The position numbers and the translations under genes were made by a program. A stretch of DNA of 64,000 nucleotides. It comes from Dermacentor variabilis. Taxonomy: Eukaryota; Arthropoda; Arachnida; Ixodida; Ixodidae. Below, piece after piece: positions 24,538 to 38,682 of the stretch (position 1 is its first letter; each line of letters starts with the position of its first letter). The stretch lies in NCBI RefSeq assembly GCF_050947875.1, contig NC_134570.1, forward strand, positions 108,964,622 through 109,028,621, given 5' to 3'. The notes under the pieces are model-generated. The model saw only the letters and a list, made by a program, of their open reading frames with translations. It had not been told where the DNA came from and did no database searches.

Positions 24538-25767
24538 ACGCATGCCTGCGGCGCGGTTGCGTCCTACGCGGGCGTTGCCGGTTAACGATTTGTTTTTTCT
24601 TTGTTCTTTTTTTTTTTGAGTCGCAAGGTGCGAATATGCGTCCCTGACGTGTATGCGCCGTGTGTGCATTTGAGAAATAAGACATACGGTGCATACGGCG
24701 CACTACACCGACTTCGAGCCAAATCCGATTCTAATAGTGCTCCCGCGCAATTCGCCCATCGGCGGCAAATCGAAGCGCGGTGACGTCGACGTGTATGGCG
24801 TGAAGGACATTTATGCAGTTTGGATTCGTTACCCATACATCCATAACGGCCCCGCGAACTCGGTGAGGCGCAAGAGAAATTCGACGCGCCGCGCCTTCCC
24901 TAAACGATATAAGTTTTTGTCACCGTTCAGAGACGCTCGAGTTATTTCGCGAGTTTGGTTTAGCGACACGCGCGCGTGCGTTTCCCTACCATACGTATAA
25001 CCATATAACATAACTACCACGTGGCACGGTATAAACAGCAATAACCATACCTAACCGCGTGGCTTCCATACCATACTTATCCGACCCGACACGCGCGCGT
25101 GTTGGTCGGTTACGTATGGTACTGGAAAGCAGGGCAGAATGGAATGACGGAGCGTTGCCGAAAAAGAAAAAAAAAAGTTCACTTGTTCAGCGCGTTACGT
25201 ATACATTGCGCATCAACGACAACGCGTACGAGAGAACGGAAGCTCCGGTGGTTTGGTATTTGTTTCTTGCGAAACTCGCGCTGCGCAAACGTGGGCGACG
25301 AACAGAGGTGGAAGTGGGATGTGGGGGGGACAAGGATGAGCTCGACGCTTGTTCGCGTCTTCCTTTGTTGTACTTCCATGTGCGCGCCGCTATAGTTTCA
25401 TTTTACAACGTCTCCACGCCTACCGCGCCCCTCTTCCTCAAATAGCAAGTATGGAAAGTCATAACGTTGACACAACAAAACTGCGCGTTATTCTGTACAG
25501 GAACCGCTACTGAAAGCGCGTGTGGTACTATTATCGTCAACCGCAAAAAAAAAAAAAAGAGAGAAGTTGCAAGGCTGCAGCCCTTGCAACTTCGCACGCA
25601 GGAGCTTGCGTATACACATGCACTATATACAGAGGCTATTCGTCGTTCGCGGCGAGCATGCAACTGTGTAAGGCCACGCGGCGGCTATAGGCTAAAAAAG
25701 TACTAATAATAAATAAAACGTACACCTCACTCTAAGAGCACGAGCGTTTTCTTTTTTTTTTTTTTTT
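24538..25767. other. No gene recognised
   Basis: Mixed-composition DNA with short T- and A-runs and an imperfect inverted arrangement around CACGCGCGCGTG words at 24965-25110. Open frames are short and unrelated to anything I recognise. Confidence 0.55.
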
Positions 25768-26679
25768 CGTTTTGTGCCCGTCCAAATGCGGCGTTTTGTG
25801 CCCATCCTTACACGGCGTTCTGCTCAATAGCAAAACGCCGTGTAAGATTTGGAGGACGATCTCGCCGCTGCCACCATTTGTAAGGGTTGAAGGCCGTAGA
25901 GAGGAACTTGGGAGGAACTAGGCGTACATGGTTTATTTACAGTATTTACATTTTAAACAAGAGATACATCGACAGTCTAGCGTGGCTCCCAAATGGAGCA
26001 CGCAAGACGAAGCTTACAGCAAACGAGCACACAGCTCACGAGTACGAACACGAGCACGCTGACGAGCACGATCACGAGCACACACTAGCAGCGAGAAACA
26101 GCCGCTTATAAACAGTCTGTGCTCCCTAGATCCCTAGGTGAGGGAAAAAACGGCAGTTCACCGCCGATTCGCAGCGTCAGACATCAACGCAGTCGACCCG
26201 CCGGTTGTCCATTATCTTGAGTCTTGAAAGGCGCGTCGGTTCCCCGAGCTGACCCCAGCAGCGCGGCCGCCGGTTGCCCACTGTCTTGCGCCTCCAAATT
26301 CCAGAGCTGCCTTTCTCCTGTAGTCGCCACGAGTGTCAGCAGACTGTGACGAATCCTGGGGCCCACGCACCGCAAAGCACTCTCTTGTTAGGGAAGCTCT
26401 TCTTGCTGCCGAGAGAGACCATAAGACCCGTCAAATCAACCAACAATACGTTGGGCGCCAAACGTGGCCCACCCTGCTGTCGTCACCGATTCTCCGAACG
26501 AGGCGCATGGTGGATTAACGCCGCCGTAGTCCGCAGTTCTCTGAGGGAAGTTCATGGTCGGTTAGTGCTGTCGTCCTCGCTGGTTCTCTGAAAGGCGCCA
26601 CCACCGCGGGTTGATCGAAGCACGCGCAGCGGGCTGAAATAGCTTTGCAGAGCAGTACCCCTGCAGGCCGATCCTAACA
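25768..26679 (-). mobile_element. Truncated LTR element: LTR plus PBS and leader remnant
   Basis: The LTR is 25879-26679 (801 bp, minus strand, TGTTAGGATCGG…CCCTTACA). Immediately downstream on the minus strand come AA, TGGTGGCAGCGG (PBS-like) and a leader that stops near 25768. No gag or pol remains, so this is a 5' LTR with a short leader rather than a clean solo LTR. An AATAAA on the minus strand lies near 25936. The interior has (CACGAG)n hexamer repeats at 26028-26090. It is unrelated in sequence to the 17-24 kb element except for the PBS region. Confidence 0.75.
25807..25846. other. Perfect 13-bp hairpin in the leader remnant
   Basis: CTTACACGGCGTT (25807-25819) pairs perfectly with 25834-25846 across a 14-nt loop. 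It is embedded in two copies of 'cgttttgtgccc.tcc' (25768 and 25793). Confidence 0.85.
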
Positions 26680-29610
<2,931 letters not shown>

Positions 29611-29848
29611 ATATATATATATATATATATAAGGACATGTAATGAGGAGGGAACATAACCGATGGTCATTAAGGGTTACGGACTGGATTCGAAGGCAAGG
29701 GAAGCGTAGCAGAGGGCGGCAGAAAGTTAGGTGGGCGGATGAGATTAAGAAGTTTGCAGGGACGACATGGCCACAATTAGTACATGACCGGCGTAGTTGG
29801 AGGAGTATGAGAGAGGCCTTTGCTCTGCAGTGGGCGTAACCAGGCTGA

Positions 29849-29908
<60 letters not shown>
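29611..29908 (+). pseudogene. RTE-type LINE C-terminus, flanked by AT tracts (inverted segment)
   Basis: Plus strand 29632-29838 encodes GHVMRREHNRW, then RRQGKRSRGRQKVRWADEI and FAGTTWPQLVHDRRSWRSM, ending QWA-stop. This is the typical arginine-rich end of RTE-clade LINE proteins (RGRPxxRWxD…W…A.DR..WR). AT tracts bound it on both sides (29611-29631 and 29851-29908). The protein part just upstream of this segment lies on the opposite strand at 29909-30254. Confidence 0.75.
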
Positions 29909-29910
<2 letters not shown>

Positions 29911-30252
29911 TGCCCATGCCCCCCATTTCTTTTTCTTGATTTCAACTAACATGTCATTAACTCGCGTTTGTTCCCTCACCCAATCTGCTCTTTTCTGATC
30001 CCTTAACGTTACACCCATCATTCTTCTTTCCATACAGCTCGTTGCGTCGTCCTCAATTTGAATAGAACCCTTTTCGTAAGCCTCCGGGTTTCTGCCCCGC
30101 ACGTGAGTACTGGTAAGACACAGCTCTTATACACTTTTCTCTTGAGGGTGTATGGCAACCTGCTGTTCATGATCTGAGAATTCCTGCCAAACGCAGCCCA
30201 GCCTATTCTTATTCTTCGGATTATTTCAGCCTCATGATCCGGATCCGCAGTC

Positions 30253-30254
<2 letters not shown>
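29909..30254 (-). pseudogene. RTE-type LINE fragment, upstream half of the same C-terminus
   Basis: Minus strand encodes RIRIGWAAFGRN, KRKVYKSCVLPVLTCGAE and, in a shifted frame, MMGVTLRDQKRADWVREQT and EIKKKKWG, then breaks at TGGGCAGGA into the AT tract. The plus-strand piece resumes at AGGACATG, so the two halves abut at the same codon. It is frameshifted and partial, hence not functional. Confidence 0.75.

Positions 30255-30332
<78 letters not shown>
30255..30332. repeat. (AT)n microsatellite
   Basis: Pure AT dinucleotide run between the RTE fragment and the SINE. Confidence 0.95.
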
Positions 30333-30336
<4 letters not shown>

Positions 30337-30355
30337 CACTAAACAATGATTATAG

Positions 30356-30605
30356 CAGCCAAGGTGGCTCAGTGCCTGCGGCGTCCTGAAGTCGCGGGTT
30401 CGACTCCCCGCCGCAGCGGCCGCATTCCGATGGGAGCAGAATGCAAAAAAAGAAGAAAAAAGAAAAAGCTCATGTGTACCTCAATTTACGTGCGCCTTGA
30501 GGAATACCCAGGTGGTCGAAATTAATCCGGAGACCTCCACCATGGCGTCCCTCATGGCTCCCTGCGCAACTTCGGCAGTTTGACCCCGCAATTTGAATCC
30601 ACGAT
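30356..30605 (+). mobile_element. tRNA-derived SINE, near full length
   Basis: A box GGTGGCTCAGTGCC and B box GGGTTCGACTCC are followed by a 'cggccgcattccgatggg' linker, an A-rich stretch, the words 'gtgcgccttgaggaa' and 'cccaggtggtcgaaattaat', and a terminal 'ccatggcgtccctcat'. The same order appears in degraded copies elsewhere in the window on both strands. Confidence 0.8.
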
Positions 30606-30671
30606 TATAGTTTTTGTCGACGCGTTTACCCTGGCAACTGAGTTCAGCACACAGTCTGTCATTACAAAATT

Positions 30672-30720
30672 TAGAGGACGCTTAAGCTTTGCCTTTAAGA
30701 GTGGAACGCGAAAAAGATCC
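30672..30720 (+). mobile_element. Fragment of the composite repeat (5' words)
   Basis: 'aggacgcttaagctttgcc' and 'aagagtggaacgcg' match the start of the repeat at 11334. Its 3' words reappear at 31508-31585 in the same orientation, with a LINE remnant on the other strand between them. Confidence 0.55.
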
Positions 30721-30761
30721 CTGACTCCTTGTCAGGCTTCCCGGTTACCGGAGCTTTCTAG

Positions 30762-31260
30762 CGATGGATGGATGAATGGATGGATGTTATGAGCGTCCCC
30801 TTTGGAACGGGGCGGTGGATTGCGCGGCCAAGCTCTTTCTATTATACTGCCTAATGTCCTACCTAGGTTAAAGAATAAAAAAAAAGAGGAAAAAAAAAAC
30901 ACTATGAACTCCCACAACCAAATTTTCTTATCCCCTATTGCGAACTGTGCTTTTGTACGTCTCCGTTTTTTGTCGTTTCCCTACTTTTCTTCTACCAATC
31001 CTGCAATCGCCTCTTACTAATGCCTATTGCGGACATGTTTACTTTTTCACTGCTCACCGAACCCAGGAGCTTCAAGGAGGCCAGTGGTGCCTAAATCGAC
31101 CGCTGGGTAGACGTCTTCACATTTTAATAAAACATGCTCCGTAGTTTCCCTAGCTTTACCGCAGCAAGCACGCCGCTCGCCTCCACCATTCGTCTCCGCG
31201 AATGCGCGGAGGCGAGTGCCACCTGGGTGGTGGTGTTGCAAGGAACCGAGCCGGCCGCGC
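30762..31260 (-). pseudogene. 3' end of an R1/I-like LINE with (CATC)n tail
   Basis: Minus strand around 31240-31050 encodes GGGERRACCGKARETTEHVL followed by LKC, a C-terminal zinc-finger-like motif of RNase-H-bearing LINEs. The non-coding 3' end follows ('taggtaggacattaggcag', 'ccgccccgttccaaagggga') and ends in CATC/CATT tetranucleotides at 30787-30762. Only the extreme C-terminus survives. Clade is tentative. Confidence 0.6.
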
Positions 31261-31507
31261 CGCTTTGTGATTGGTAGAAACGCCGGAAAATGGGTTTGTC
31301 TTTGAGTTTCCGCGTAACGGAATTATGTTTTCTGGTATATTCAAATTACATTCCCACGCTATCATGTCTGTAGGTTGTGTTTAGGTCGTACTTTACGATT
31401 TTTCTGACCCATTTTACTCTGAGGAATTCAGTTAGTTCCGTAAGGCCTCTGCACCACGCGGAGAGCCTGCGTGGTTGTGGTTAGGAACGATTTTTTTTGT
31501 TTTGTTT
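31261..31507. other. Spacer, probably more of the minus-strand LINE
   Basis: No reading frame or motif is clear. Its position between the LINE C-terminus and the composite repeat suggests degraded LINE sequence. Confidence 0.35.
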
Positions 31508-31585
31508 TACGAAAGACGCCGACATCGGATTTTTCTTTCTTCGCGACACGGGGCCCTGAACGCTGTCGCGTTAATGGCTTTGCAT
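31508..31585 (+). mobile_element. Fragment of the composite repeat (3' words)
   Basis: 'gacgccgacatcgga', 'gcgacacggggccct' and 'aacgctgtcgcgttaa' parallel the 3' end of the repeat at 16627-16699. Confidence 0.55.
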
Positions 31586-33699
31586 GTATACGCTCAGGTT
31601 GAGCTCAGCGTCACGAGATGGCGCCACCGGCGCTGCTGGTCGCGTCTACGTGTCTCGGGTTACCCGGTATGTGCTAAGTGCGAGGTCAAGTGCTAAGACG
31701 TGCGAGGTCAAGCTTGAGAATCAAGAATAATGACGCGTAAGGTTCATGATGTATGATAGAACTACGCAATTAATACTGCGCAACGACCTCTGGTATAAAC
31801 TTCACCGAAGGCACGCAAAGCGCGCGAAGCACAGAGCGCTCCAAGTACCGCGCATGCGCCGCAGCCTCGGTCATTAATTAATTTCCGCTCGCCGACGGAG
31901 AGATTAATCAGCGGCGACATCGCCACAGAACCTAGTTCAAGCTTGAGACGTACGAGTCGAGTTGGGCGGGAAACACGCGTGAGTCGGAGTCGCGCGCCGT
32001 CAAAGATAAAGAATGCGGAGCGCGACAATCGGCCTACAAACGCGGATATTAGAAGTTTTGAATACGAATAAAATACTTTGTTTCCAATAAACGGGTTTTG
32101 GATTCGCAAACCGATATTCGATTTTATCGAACATTCGATGCAAGCTGAATATGAATAGGTGTCTGCTGCAATTATTGAAACCTGCCAGCGATGGGGGGGA
32201 AAAAAAAAAGAAGGTCCGAATATGGTCGGCCGGCCATTACAGGTGCCCACGGCAAGCGAATTAGAGCAAATGTAGCGAGCTCCCTCACTGAAAAGCCGTT
32301 CAGGCTAGCGACATTCTAAATAGCCTTGTGTATATACAAAAAGAGAAATGAAGATTGTTTCAGTACCTTCTCTTTCCTCGTTTACTTTTCTACACTTCTA
32401 CAAGAAAGAAACCGATTCGCATTGTATTAGCTTATTGAAGTATGCCGAACTTTAGAATATTCACAATAACTTCGATACAACAATTTCGTTGTCCGAGTAC
32501 CCTCACTTCAGAGGGCGCCTTAACAAAAGGTGGCTGAACGGCGTTTTTAAGAGAGGGAGAAAGGGAACGCCCTTTCCTTCCTCACCGACCATTCGGCGCT
32601 GCTTCTACAGAGAATCGTCAGAATGAAAGCATTGACTCTTCCTAATGTAGAGCATTTATTTCCTTCCTTACTTCGCACTTGCTCCTTTTCTTTTTCTTTC
32701 ATCTCCACCACCACCTCCTCCTCCTGCTCCTTTTACCCTTGCACTGCTTTCTCCCTCATCCTTCACCTATCGTTTCGTTCTTTTGTCGTTCACTCACCAT
32801 TCTTCCTGCGTACATTCTTTCATGCTTCCCTTATTCAAGCATCCTTTCTTTCTTCCCTTTAATTTTCTCCTTTTCTCTTATTACCCTTCCTTCATTCTTT
32901 CTTTTCTATCTTATTCAGCTTCTGTTTCCATTTTCCATGTCTTTCATTCCTTTCTTTTTCTTCTTCTTGCCTTTTCTGCTTCCTATATTGCTTCGTCTTT
33001 CTTGCCACATTCTTTCGTTCCATGCCAAAGAGTGGGACGGCGGAACCGGAACGCATTAGGGCCTAGATCCCTCGCTGCTGCTGGCCAAGGATTTTGCGCC
33101 GCACAGTTGAAATAAACAGGGCTGGTGCCGACGAGAAGGGTGGAGGCAAAAAAAAAAAAAAAAAGAGGGGGCGGGGGGGTTCTTCCGTAACCCTAGCTAT
33201 AGGCGGCTCAAGCCATAGGTTCGCGCGGCGAAGAATAGCTCCAGAAAGCCAGGAATCTCTAGCACCGCGGTGGCGTGCGTAGCTTTGTTTTGTTTTTTTC
33301 TCTCTCTCTGTCTCTCTTGTTCTTCTTTTTGTCTTTTCCCAGTGGGGCTATATACGCGGACTCACGGGAGCCAAAGTCAAGGCTGCTACAAAGCGGCGGC
33401 GAACGAGCGATTCGGAAACGACCGCAGAGCGCGAGGAATTCGCGCCGGCACCGCCGGAAAAGAAACTAACGCAGCGTCGTAAAACGTGCGGCGCGTTAAC
33501 GGAGTGCACGACGAGCCGAACAGAGGAAGAGGCTCGCGTAAAATCGGGCACGTGCGCAATGGCGAGCGCGTATACGCGCATTCAAGTAAGAACAGACTCC
33601 GAAAACGCCGAGAGAGAAATATCATGATAGAAACGAACGCGAGAGAAAGAAAACTTTGAAACAGCGATGAAAGTAGTGTGTAGAATGGATATACTATAC
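31586..33699. other. No gene recognised
   Basis: Includes a pyrimidine-rich block (32650-33010) giving Phe/Ser/Leu frames, an A-run (33148-33163) and a CT patch (33300-33315). No conserved domain or splice-supported exon seen. Confidence 0.55.
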
Positions 33700-33785
33700 A
33701 ACCGGTGCGGTGGCTCAGTGGATATGACCTTCTGTAGCTGAGGTAACGGGTTCGTTTCCAGTGGTGGAACAGCCATTTCACCTTT
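33700..33785 (+). mobile_element. SINE 5' (tRNA-like) fragment
   Basis: 'ggtgcggtggctcagtgg' (A-box region) and 'cgggttcgtttcc' (B-box region) in the usual spacing. The 3' domain does not follow directly. Confidence 0.6.
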
Positions 33786-35017
33786 CGGCGCAGGTACCGG
33801 CGCAGGCAACAAGCCGATATGGCGCATGCAGTAGCAAACACTTTTGGCGCAGGGTCCGAAGCCCATGTGCTTATCACAAAACTTGCAAATCTTAACTGAT
33901 GTAGTCAATATGTTGCGAACACGGGTTTGCGCGACGATTACCCTGCAAGTGCGGTCAGGAAAGGACGCAACACTCCTCGACACCGCGACGCACAAAAGGG
34001 CGCTATACGGCACGTTTCGTCGATATACGGCGCAGAGAAGGCACCACAGACAGATCGTCAGCAAACGCTTGTTTATTAACCCATGATGCAACACAGCGCG
34101 ATATTCACGGCGTGCGCGCAAAGGCACACCGCAATACCGATCAGTACACGCGCCCGGACTGAACATGACATCGCGCAATACACTGATGTCATGCCACGCA
34201 CATTAGGGAGCTTTCCGATAGGGGCCGCAAAGGTTTTGCAACCGCAAGAAAAAGAAAAATAGCGTCAGCGCTATACTATGTATGTGCGAGACGCAAACAG
34301 GGTTTTGCGTTTGCGTCGGTGGCGCTGCATTCCACCGAAACAGCGCAGCGACCCAGGCTCGACGCAAAAGCTTTGCGTCAACTGGTCATCCATCGAAGTG
34401 GCGGCTCTCGCCGCGTATCCACATTCGGCCTCATTCGCTAATACCATGTTGAACTATGCACCACGTGCGATTCTAATCGCCGGGGCTCTTTTTGCAAAGG
34501 CCCGTTATCCCCCATATAAACATCCAGGAAAGCTTAAGTTTAATCCTAGAATGTGACGTCCTCCTTTGGCAAACCCCGTGGTACCACGCAGGTTCGCTGA
34601 ACACCGAAACAAAGTGCCAGCAACCCGGTAGAGCGGCACCACATTGTACTTTTGCCAGAGAAAAATGCACGAATGCCGAAACCGAAGGTTCCGACGGGCC
34701 CATATAGAGTTTCTCACTATATAATGAGAAACTCACTATAGTTTCTCAGTACATAGTGAGCAAATATATGGAAGGGTCTCTGCTTCCATCTGTGATGATG
34801 ATGATAGCGTGCTGTTGGTTTTGATTTCAGTTTTGCTAGCTGCGAAGCATCGACGAAAGGAGGGATTCGCTCTTATGCATGCTTTGGCGCAGTCTCGGCG
34901 CTATTTTTCGCTAAAATGCCAATTTGGCGCACGATGGCGCAATGGGCCGCTGTCGGCGCAGTTTGGCGCAATTGGTGCAGCTGTTCCATTTCTGCGTTTC
35001 CTAGCTGCGGACACCGC
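33786..35017. other. No gene; GGCGCA-rich repeats and small hairpin
   Basis: Imperfect GGCGCA/TGGCGCA words recur at 33787-33852 and especially 34884-34975. A 10-bp hairpin GAGTTTCTCA (34707-34716 with 34725-34734) is present. A TTTATTAACCCAT word near 34073 is reminiscent of a minus-strand polyA signal, but no matching LTR partner was found. Confidence 0.45.
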
Positions 35018-35170
35018 ACATCGGCGATGCCCGTGTACTTAAATTTAGGAGCACGTTAACATACCCCGGGTGGTAGAAACTAATCAATAAACTTCTACAC
35101 TATACATGGCGTCCCCGATAACCCACCGTGCCAAGTTCCACGGACGCTAAACCCCACAACATCATTACTT
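35018..35170 (+). mobile_element. SINE 3'-domain fragment
   Basis: 'gcccgtgtacttaaatttag', 'ccccgggtggtagaaactaa' and 'catggcgtccccgataa' match the SINE 3' domain in order. The tRNA-like head is missing. Confidence 0.65.
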
Positions 35171-37350
35171 TAGGCATATACAGTACCAATACTATATACC
35201 CTTCCGGCTCTACAAGACTCCTCTCTTATATACGATATAAAAGACCGCAGCATCTGCTATAATTGCAAACACGTAGTTTACCAACCTAGCTTAACTCGAC
35301 ATCCCCATTCGGTGCTCCCCGAACAGAACAGGCTAAGAGTGAATGTCGACGCGACGGCTTAGAACGCAACAACGCCACCGGCGCGATCGAAAGCACACGC
35401 ACGCGCGCGTATACACGCGACTAGGCAACGCTTACCCGCGCCCTCCGCAACCGAGCGCCGCAGCGAGAAGGCGCGCGCCCAGTGCACACAACAAAGCGCA
35501 CGCACCTCGGCAGCTTCGTGCGCAACGTACCGCAGGCACGCGCCCCCACCGCTCGATCGAAGCGATCGACGCGGCGGTGAGCTATCGACGCAACAGCGCG
35601 GGCTCTTGTATACAGCCGGGAAGGGCCGGGTGGCGCCGGGGCCGAAGGAAGCCCGCACGCAGCGTCGCCGACGACGACGACGCGGGAGAACGTCTTCCGG
35701 GCGGATAAGTGAACGCGACGTTATATTCCGGAGCGAGTCGGGGACGAACGATCGGCCGCCGACGCCGCCGCGGTATATTGCGGGGCGGGTACACGCCGCG
35801 CAGAATGGCGACGGCGAGCATCGAAACACGCCTCGCCGCCATCATCATATCCTGCGCATAACGGAAACAGGGAGCGCAAAAAAAAAAGAAGAGGACAAAA
35901 AAATAAAGTAATGAATGGATCCGGGAACAGAAGAAAAGACCGAGTGGAAAAAAACAACTAAATGCGTAAAGAAAAAAAAGGAAAGAAGAAAGAAAAGAAA
36001 CGGCAGTGACAGATGACATCCGCACCCGCAATCTCAGCTAGGACACCGACGAGGAGTTGGTGGTGCGTATATATAAGCGGCGCGATACCCGCCACGCGGG
36101 CGAAAACGCGAGTCGTGCATCATCCCGCGTTCAGACCGGCGCGTCGCAGCTGCGGCGACGCGGATTGGCTCTCGCCGACGAGTGCGTCTCGACGACGCGT
36201 CGACGAGAGAAGGCGGCTTTGGCGCGGATTTTTCTCTAATAACACGCGCGAAATGAGGCGAGACGCGCGCACGCGCCACGCCGTGCAAGTCTGAAACGCA
36301 AACGCGCAGCAGCGCACGAGAACGGTGGTTTAACGACTAATGACGCGTGGAAACCGCGAAAACGCGACCTGTTTTTTTTATGCGGCGCGGCGTGGCCGCA
36401 GGTGCGAACGACTCGCTGTTGCGATACAGGACGTCGTTTCGTGTCCAATTTCCCAAACTCGCTGTCTGCGGGCGCATAAGAAAAAAAAAAAAAAAACTCG
36501 CAACTAGAAACAGTACCGACGATGACGACTATATATGCGTATACGTATGCCGAACGGTTGCGTGCAAATGCAAATCGGGCAATAAAAAAGGAGGGCGAAT
36601 AGATTTTCGTAAACTGTCTCCACCAGCGGTTTTGGAATGATGGGCGCTGCGATGTTCCACGAGGCACGTGTTTCGGGTGCCGGCTAAGAAAATTCGCTTC
36701 TGAACCTTCCGCGCCATTTGTGTAAGGCTCCACTGCCAACAACGATCGGGTACATACGGACATTCGCAGACAAAGTACATACGTCACATGCGACACATGT
36801 ACGAGGAGGCGAAAGCCGTTTTCTCAAGCAGACACCTTTCGAAGTGTTTAGCAGAATTACAACATTTATATACAAACAACCCGCCCGCTAGGGATATGGA
36901 GGTTGTTTGTCGCGCCTCCACCCGACAGACAGGCGAGAACACGACATCGTTCTCGTTTTTGTTTGTTATTTTTTGCTTCGCATTTCACCTCGTATAGTCG
37001 CAGCGACGATTGGATTAGCGCGCCGTAAACGCGGCCATTTTTTTTTTTTGGATCCCCCGAGGAGACATAACACGCGTCGGCACGACCGTGCGATAATGAT
37101 CGGCAACGACCGCGGTCGTTCGGAAGTTCGCTCGTGCAAGCGCGGGACGCAGATCATTCTTCAGTGAGGGAAACGACTCCTGGATATACGAACGGCTACA
37201 CGCATGGGTGGCGTAGGAGCTGCGTACCATCATTACGACCGATACGTATAGAGATACACGCAAGCCGCAAAACAACGAGAGAAAAACGTAGGTATATACA
37301 TTATGGGCTTGTCGGAATAGTTCTGCGGAAACCCGCAAGGTGGAGAGAGG
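35171..37350. other. No gene recognised; CpG-rich stretch
   Basis: 35340-36320 is visibly CpG-rich, with a TATATAAG word near 36069. That would fit a promoter or CpG-island-like region, but no exon or start can be tied to it. A-runs lie at 35879-35890 and 36480-36497, and a T-run at 37040-37051. Frames are arginine/alanine-rich from composition. Confidence 0.4.
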
Positions 37351-37635
37351 TAATTTAATAAAGGGAAAATTAGACATCGACCCGTTCGTAGCAACTGCTA
37401 CAGAGGAAACCCCCATACGGGTTCCTCGAAAGAAAAGCCTCGCAGTTGAAGAAGAATTCGTCCGCACAAGAGCCGCGGGAACGTGTCAACAAAAAGTAAT
37501 TACGAAAACGCGAATGACGACTAGGACGAATTTTTCTTCAACTGCGAGCCTTTTTTTTCCGAGGAACCCGTATGGGTTTCCTTTGTACCAGTTGCTACGA
37601 ACAGATGGATGTCTAATTTTCCCTTTACTAAATAT
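37351..37635. mobile_element. Foldback element with ~110-bp inverted arms
   Basis: The left arm (37351-37463) and right arm (37524-37635) are reverse complements over the blocks 'aaagggaaaattagacatc', 'cgtagcaactg', 'ggaaaccc', 'acgggttcctcg' and 'ctcgcagttgaag', around a ~60-bp centre. There is no coding capacity. It looks like a MITE or foldback element; boundaries and target-site duplication are uncertain. Confidence 0.7.
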
Positions 37636-37726
37636 AGCTTTGTGTAAGTATAGGCTTGTGCCTCTGTTTCTGAGCACGTTTAAATTTTTTTTATCTCTAT
37701 CTCTCTCTCTGTGTGTGCGTGTGTCT

Positions 37727-37837
<111 letters not shown>

Positions 37838-38324
37838 TTCATTGGATGGATGGATAAACATTTCTATTGAATCGAAAACCATGCCGGGAATTTAATGTCT
37901 GCCGATTTCGTCAAAAGCCGGAGAGAGCTAGTTGGCCCGTCGCTCCACATCACGTGGTTGGTAAGACTGGTCATGGCCGCCGATATCTGCGGCGAGACAG
38001 AACGCAGTGTGGCGCGGTCCCACGCCGACAAACTTCTCCCACAGGCGGGCGTGCTTCAAAGCACCCGGAACTTCCGTACAGCTGCCGAACAGCTATAAGG
38101 GAGCGCGCTTGCACCTATCTTCAAGAAAGGCCTACCCGGTGGCAGCGCTCGTCTGCCTCTCACGGAAGCGCCGGATGCTCGACTATTTCACCAATGCCGT
38201 GGTGTTGAGAAGGGGCATCAAGAGACCCTCGAAAATCTCTCCCCCTTTCAAGATGAGAAACCATATAAACAAGCGAGCGCCAGGTATAGCGGTACAAGTC
38301 TACCCATTAAAAAAAAAAAATGAA

Positions 38325-38440
38325 GCAAGAACTGTGGGATTCCGGCGGCACCAGGATTCGAAACTAGTACCTCCCGCATACGAGGACGGCACCAACGCGA
38401 TCTCGGAGGTCATGCTATGGACGGAACTAGGTGCCACGTG
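38325..38440 (-). mobile_element. tRNA-like SINE fragment, minus strand
   Basis: On the minus strand 'agtttcgaatcctggtgcc' is a B-box region preceded by 'atagcatgacctccgagatc', a tRNA-like head. It differs from the plus-strand SINE family above. No 3' domain identified. Confidence 0.4.
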
Positions 38441-38610
38441 CGCCGTATACGAAGAAGGAGCAAATCGGGATCGCACCGCGTAAAGTATAGTACAGAAGCA
38501 CGCGCATGCGCGCTTACATATGCGGTAATGTATAGAGTGGAAAGCAGCATCTTAGAGCACTTGTCACAGCATATATGCTCACGGTGCTCTGTGGTAGTCA
38601 ATGAACATGC

Positions 38611-38682
38611 GCCTAGGAAATACAGCTGGTTATATATATATGTATATATATATATATATATTACCAGCTGTATTTCCTAGGC
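38611..38682. repeat. Palindrome: 20-bp perfect arms around an AT tract
   Basis: GCCTAGGAAATACAGCTGGT (38611-38630) and its exact reverse complement (38663-38682) flank a self-complementary (AT)n core. It could extrude as a long hairpin. Confidence 0.9.

Noticed and set aside
29611..30254. Twin-primed LINE insertion
   Set aside because: Twin priming leaves the inverted 5' piece upstream of the 3' piece; here the upstream protein part lies beyond the 3' tail.
35343..35708. Arginine/alanine-rich 121-codon frame in CpG-rich DNA
   Set aside because: Composition explains it; no start context, splice signal or domain.
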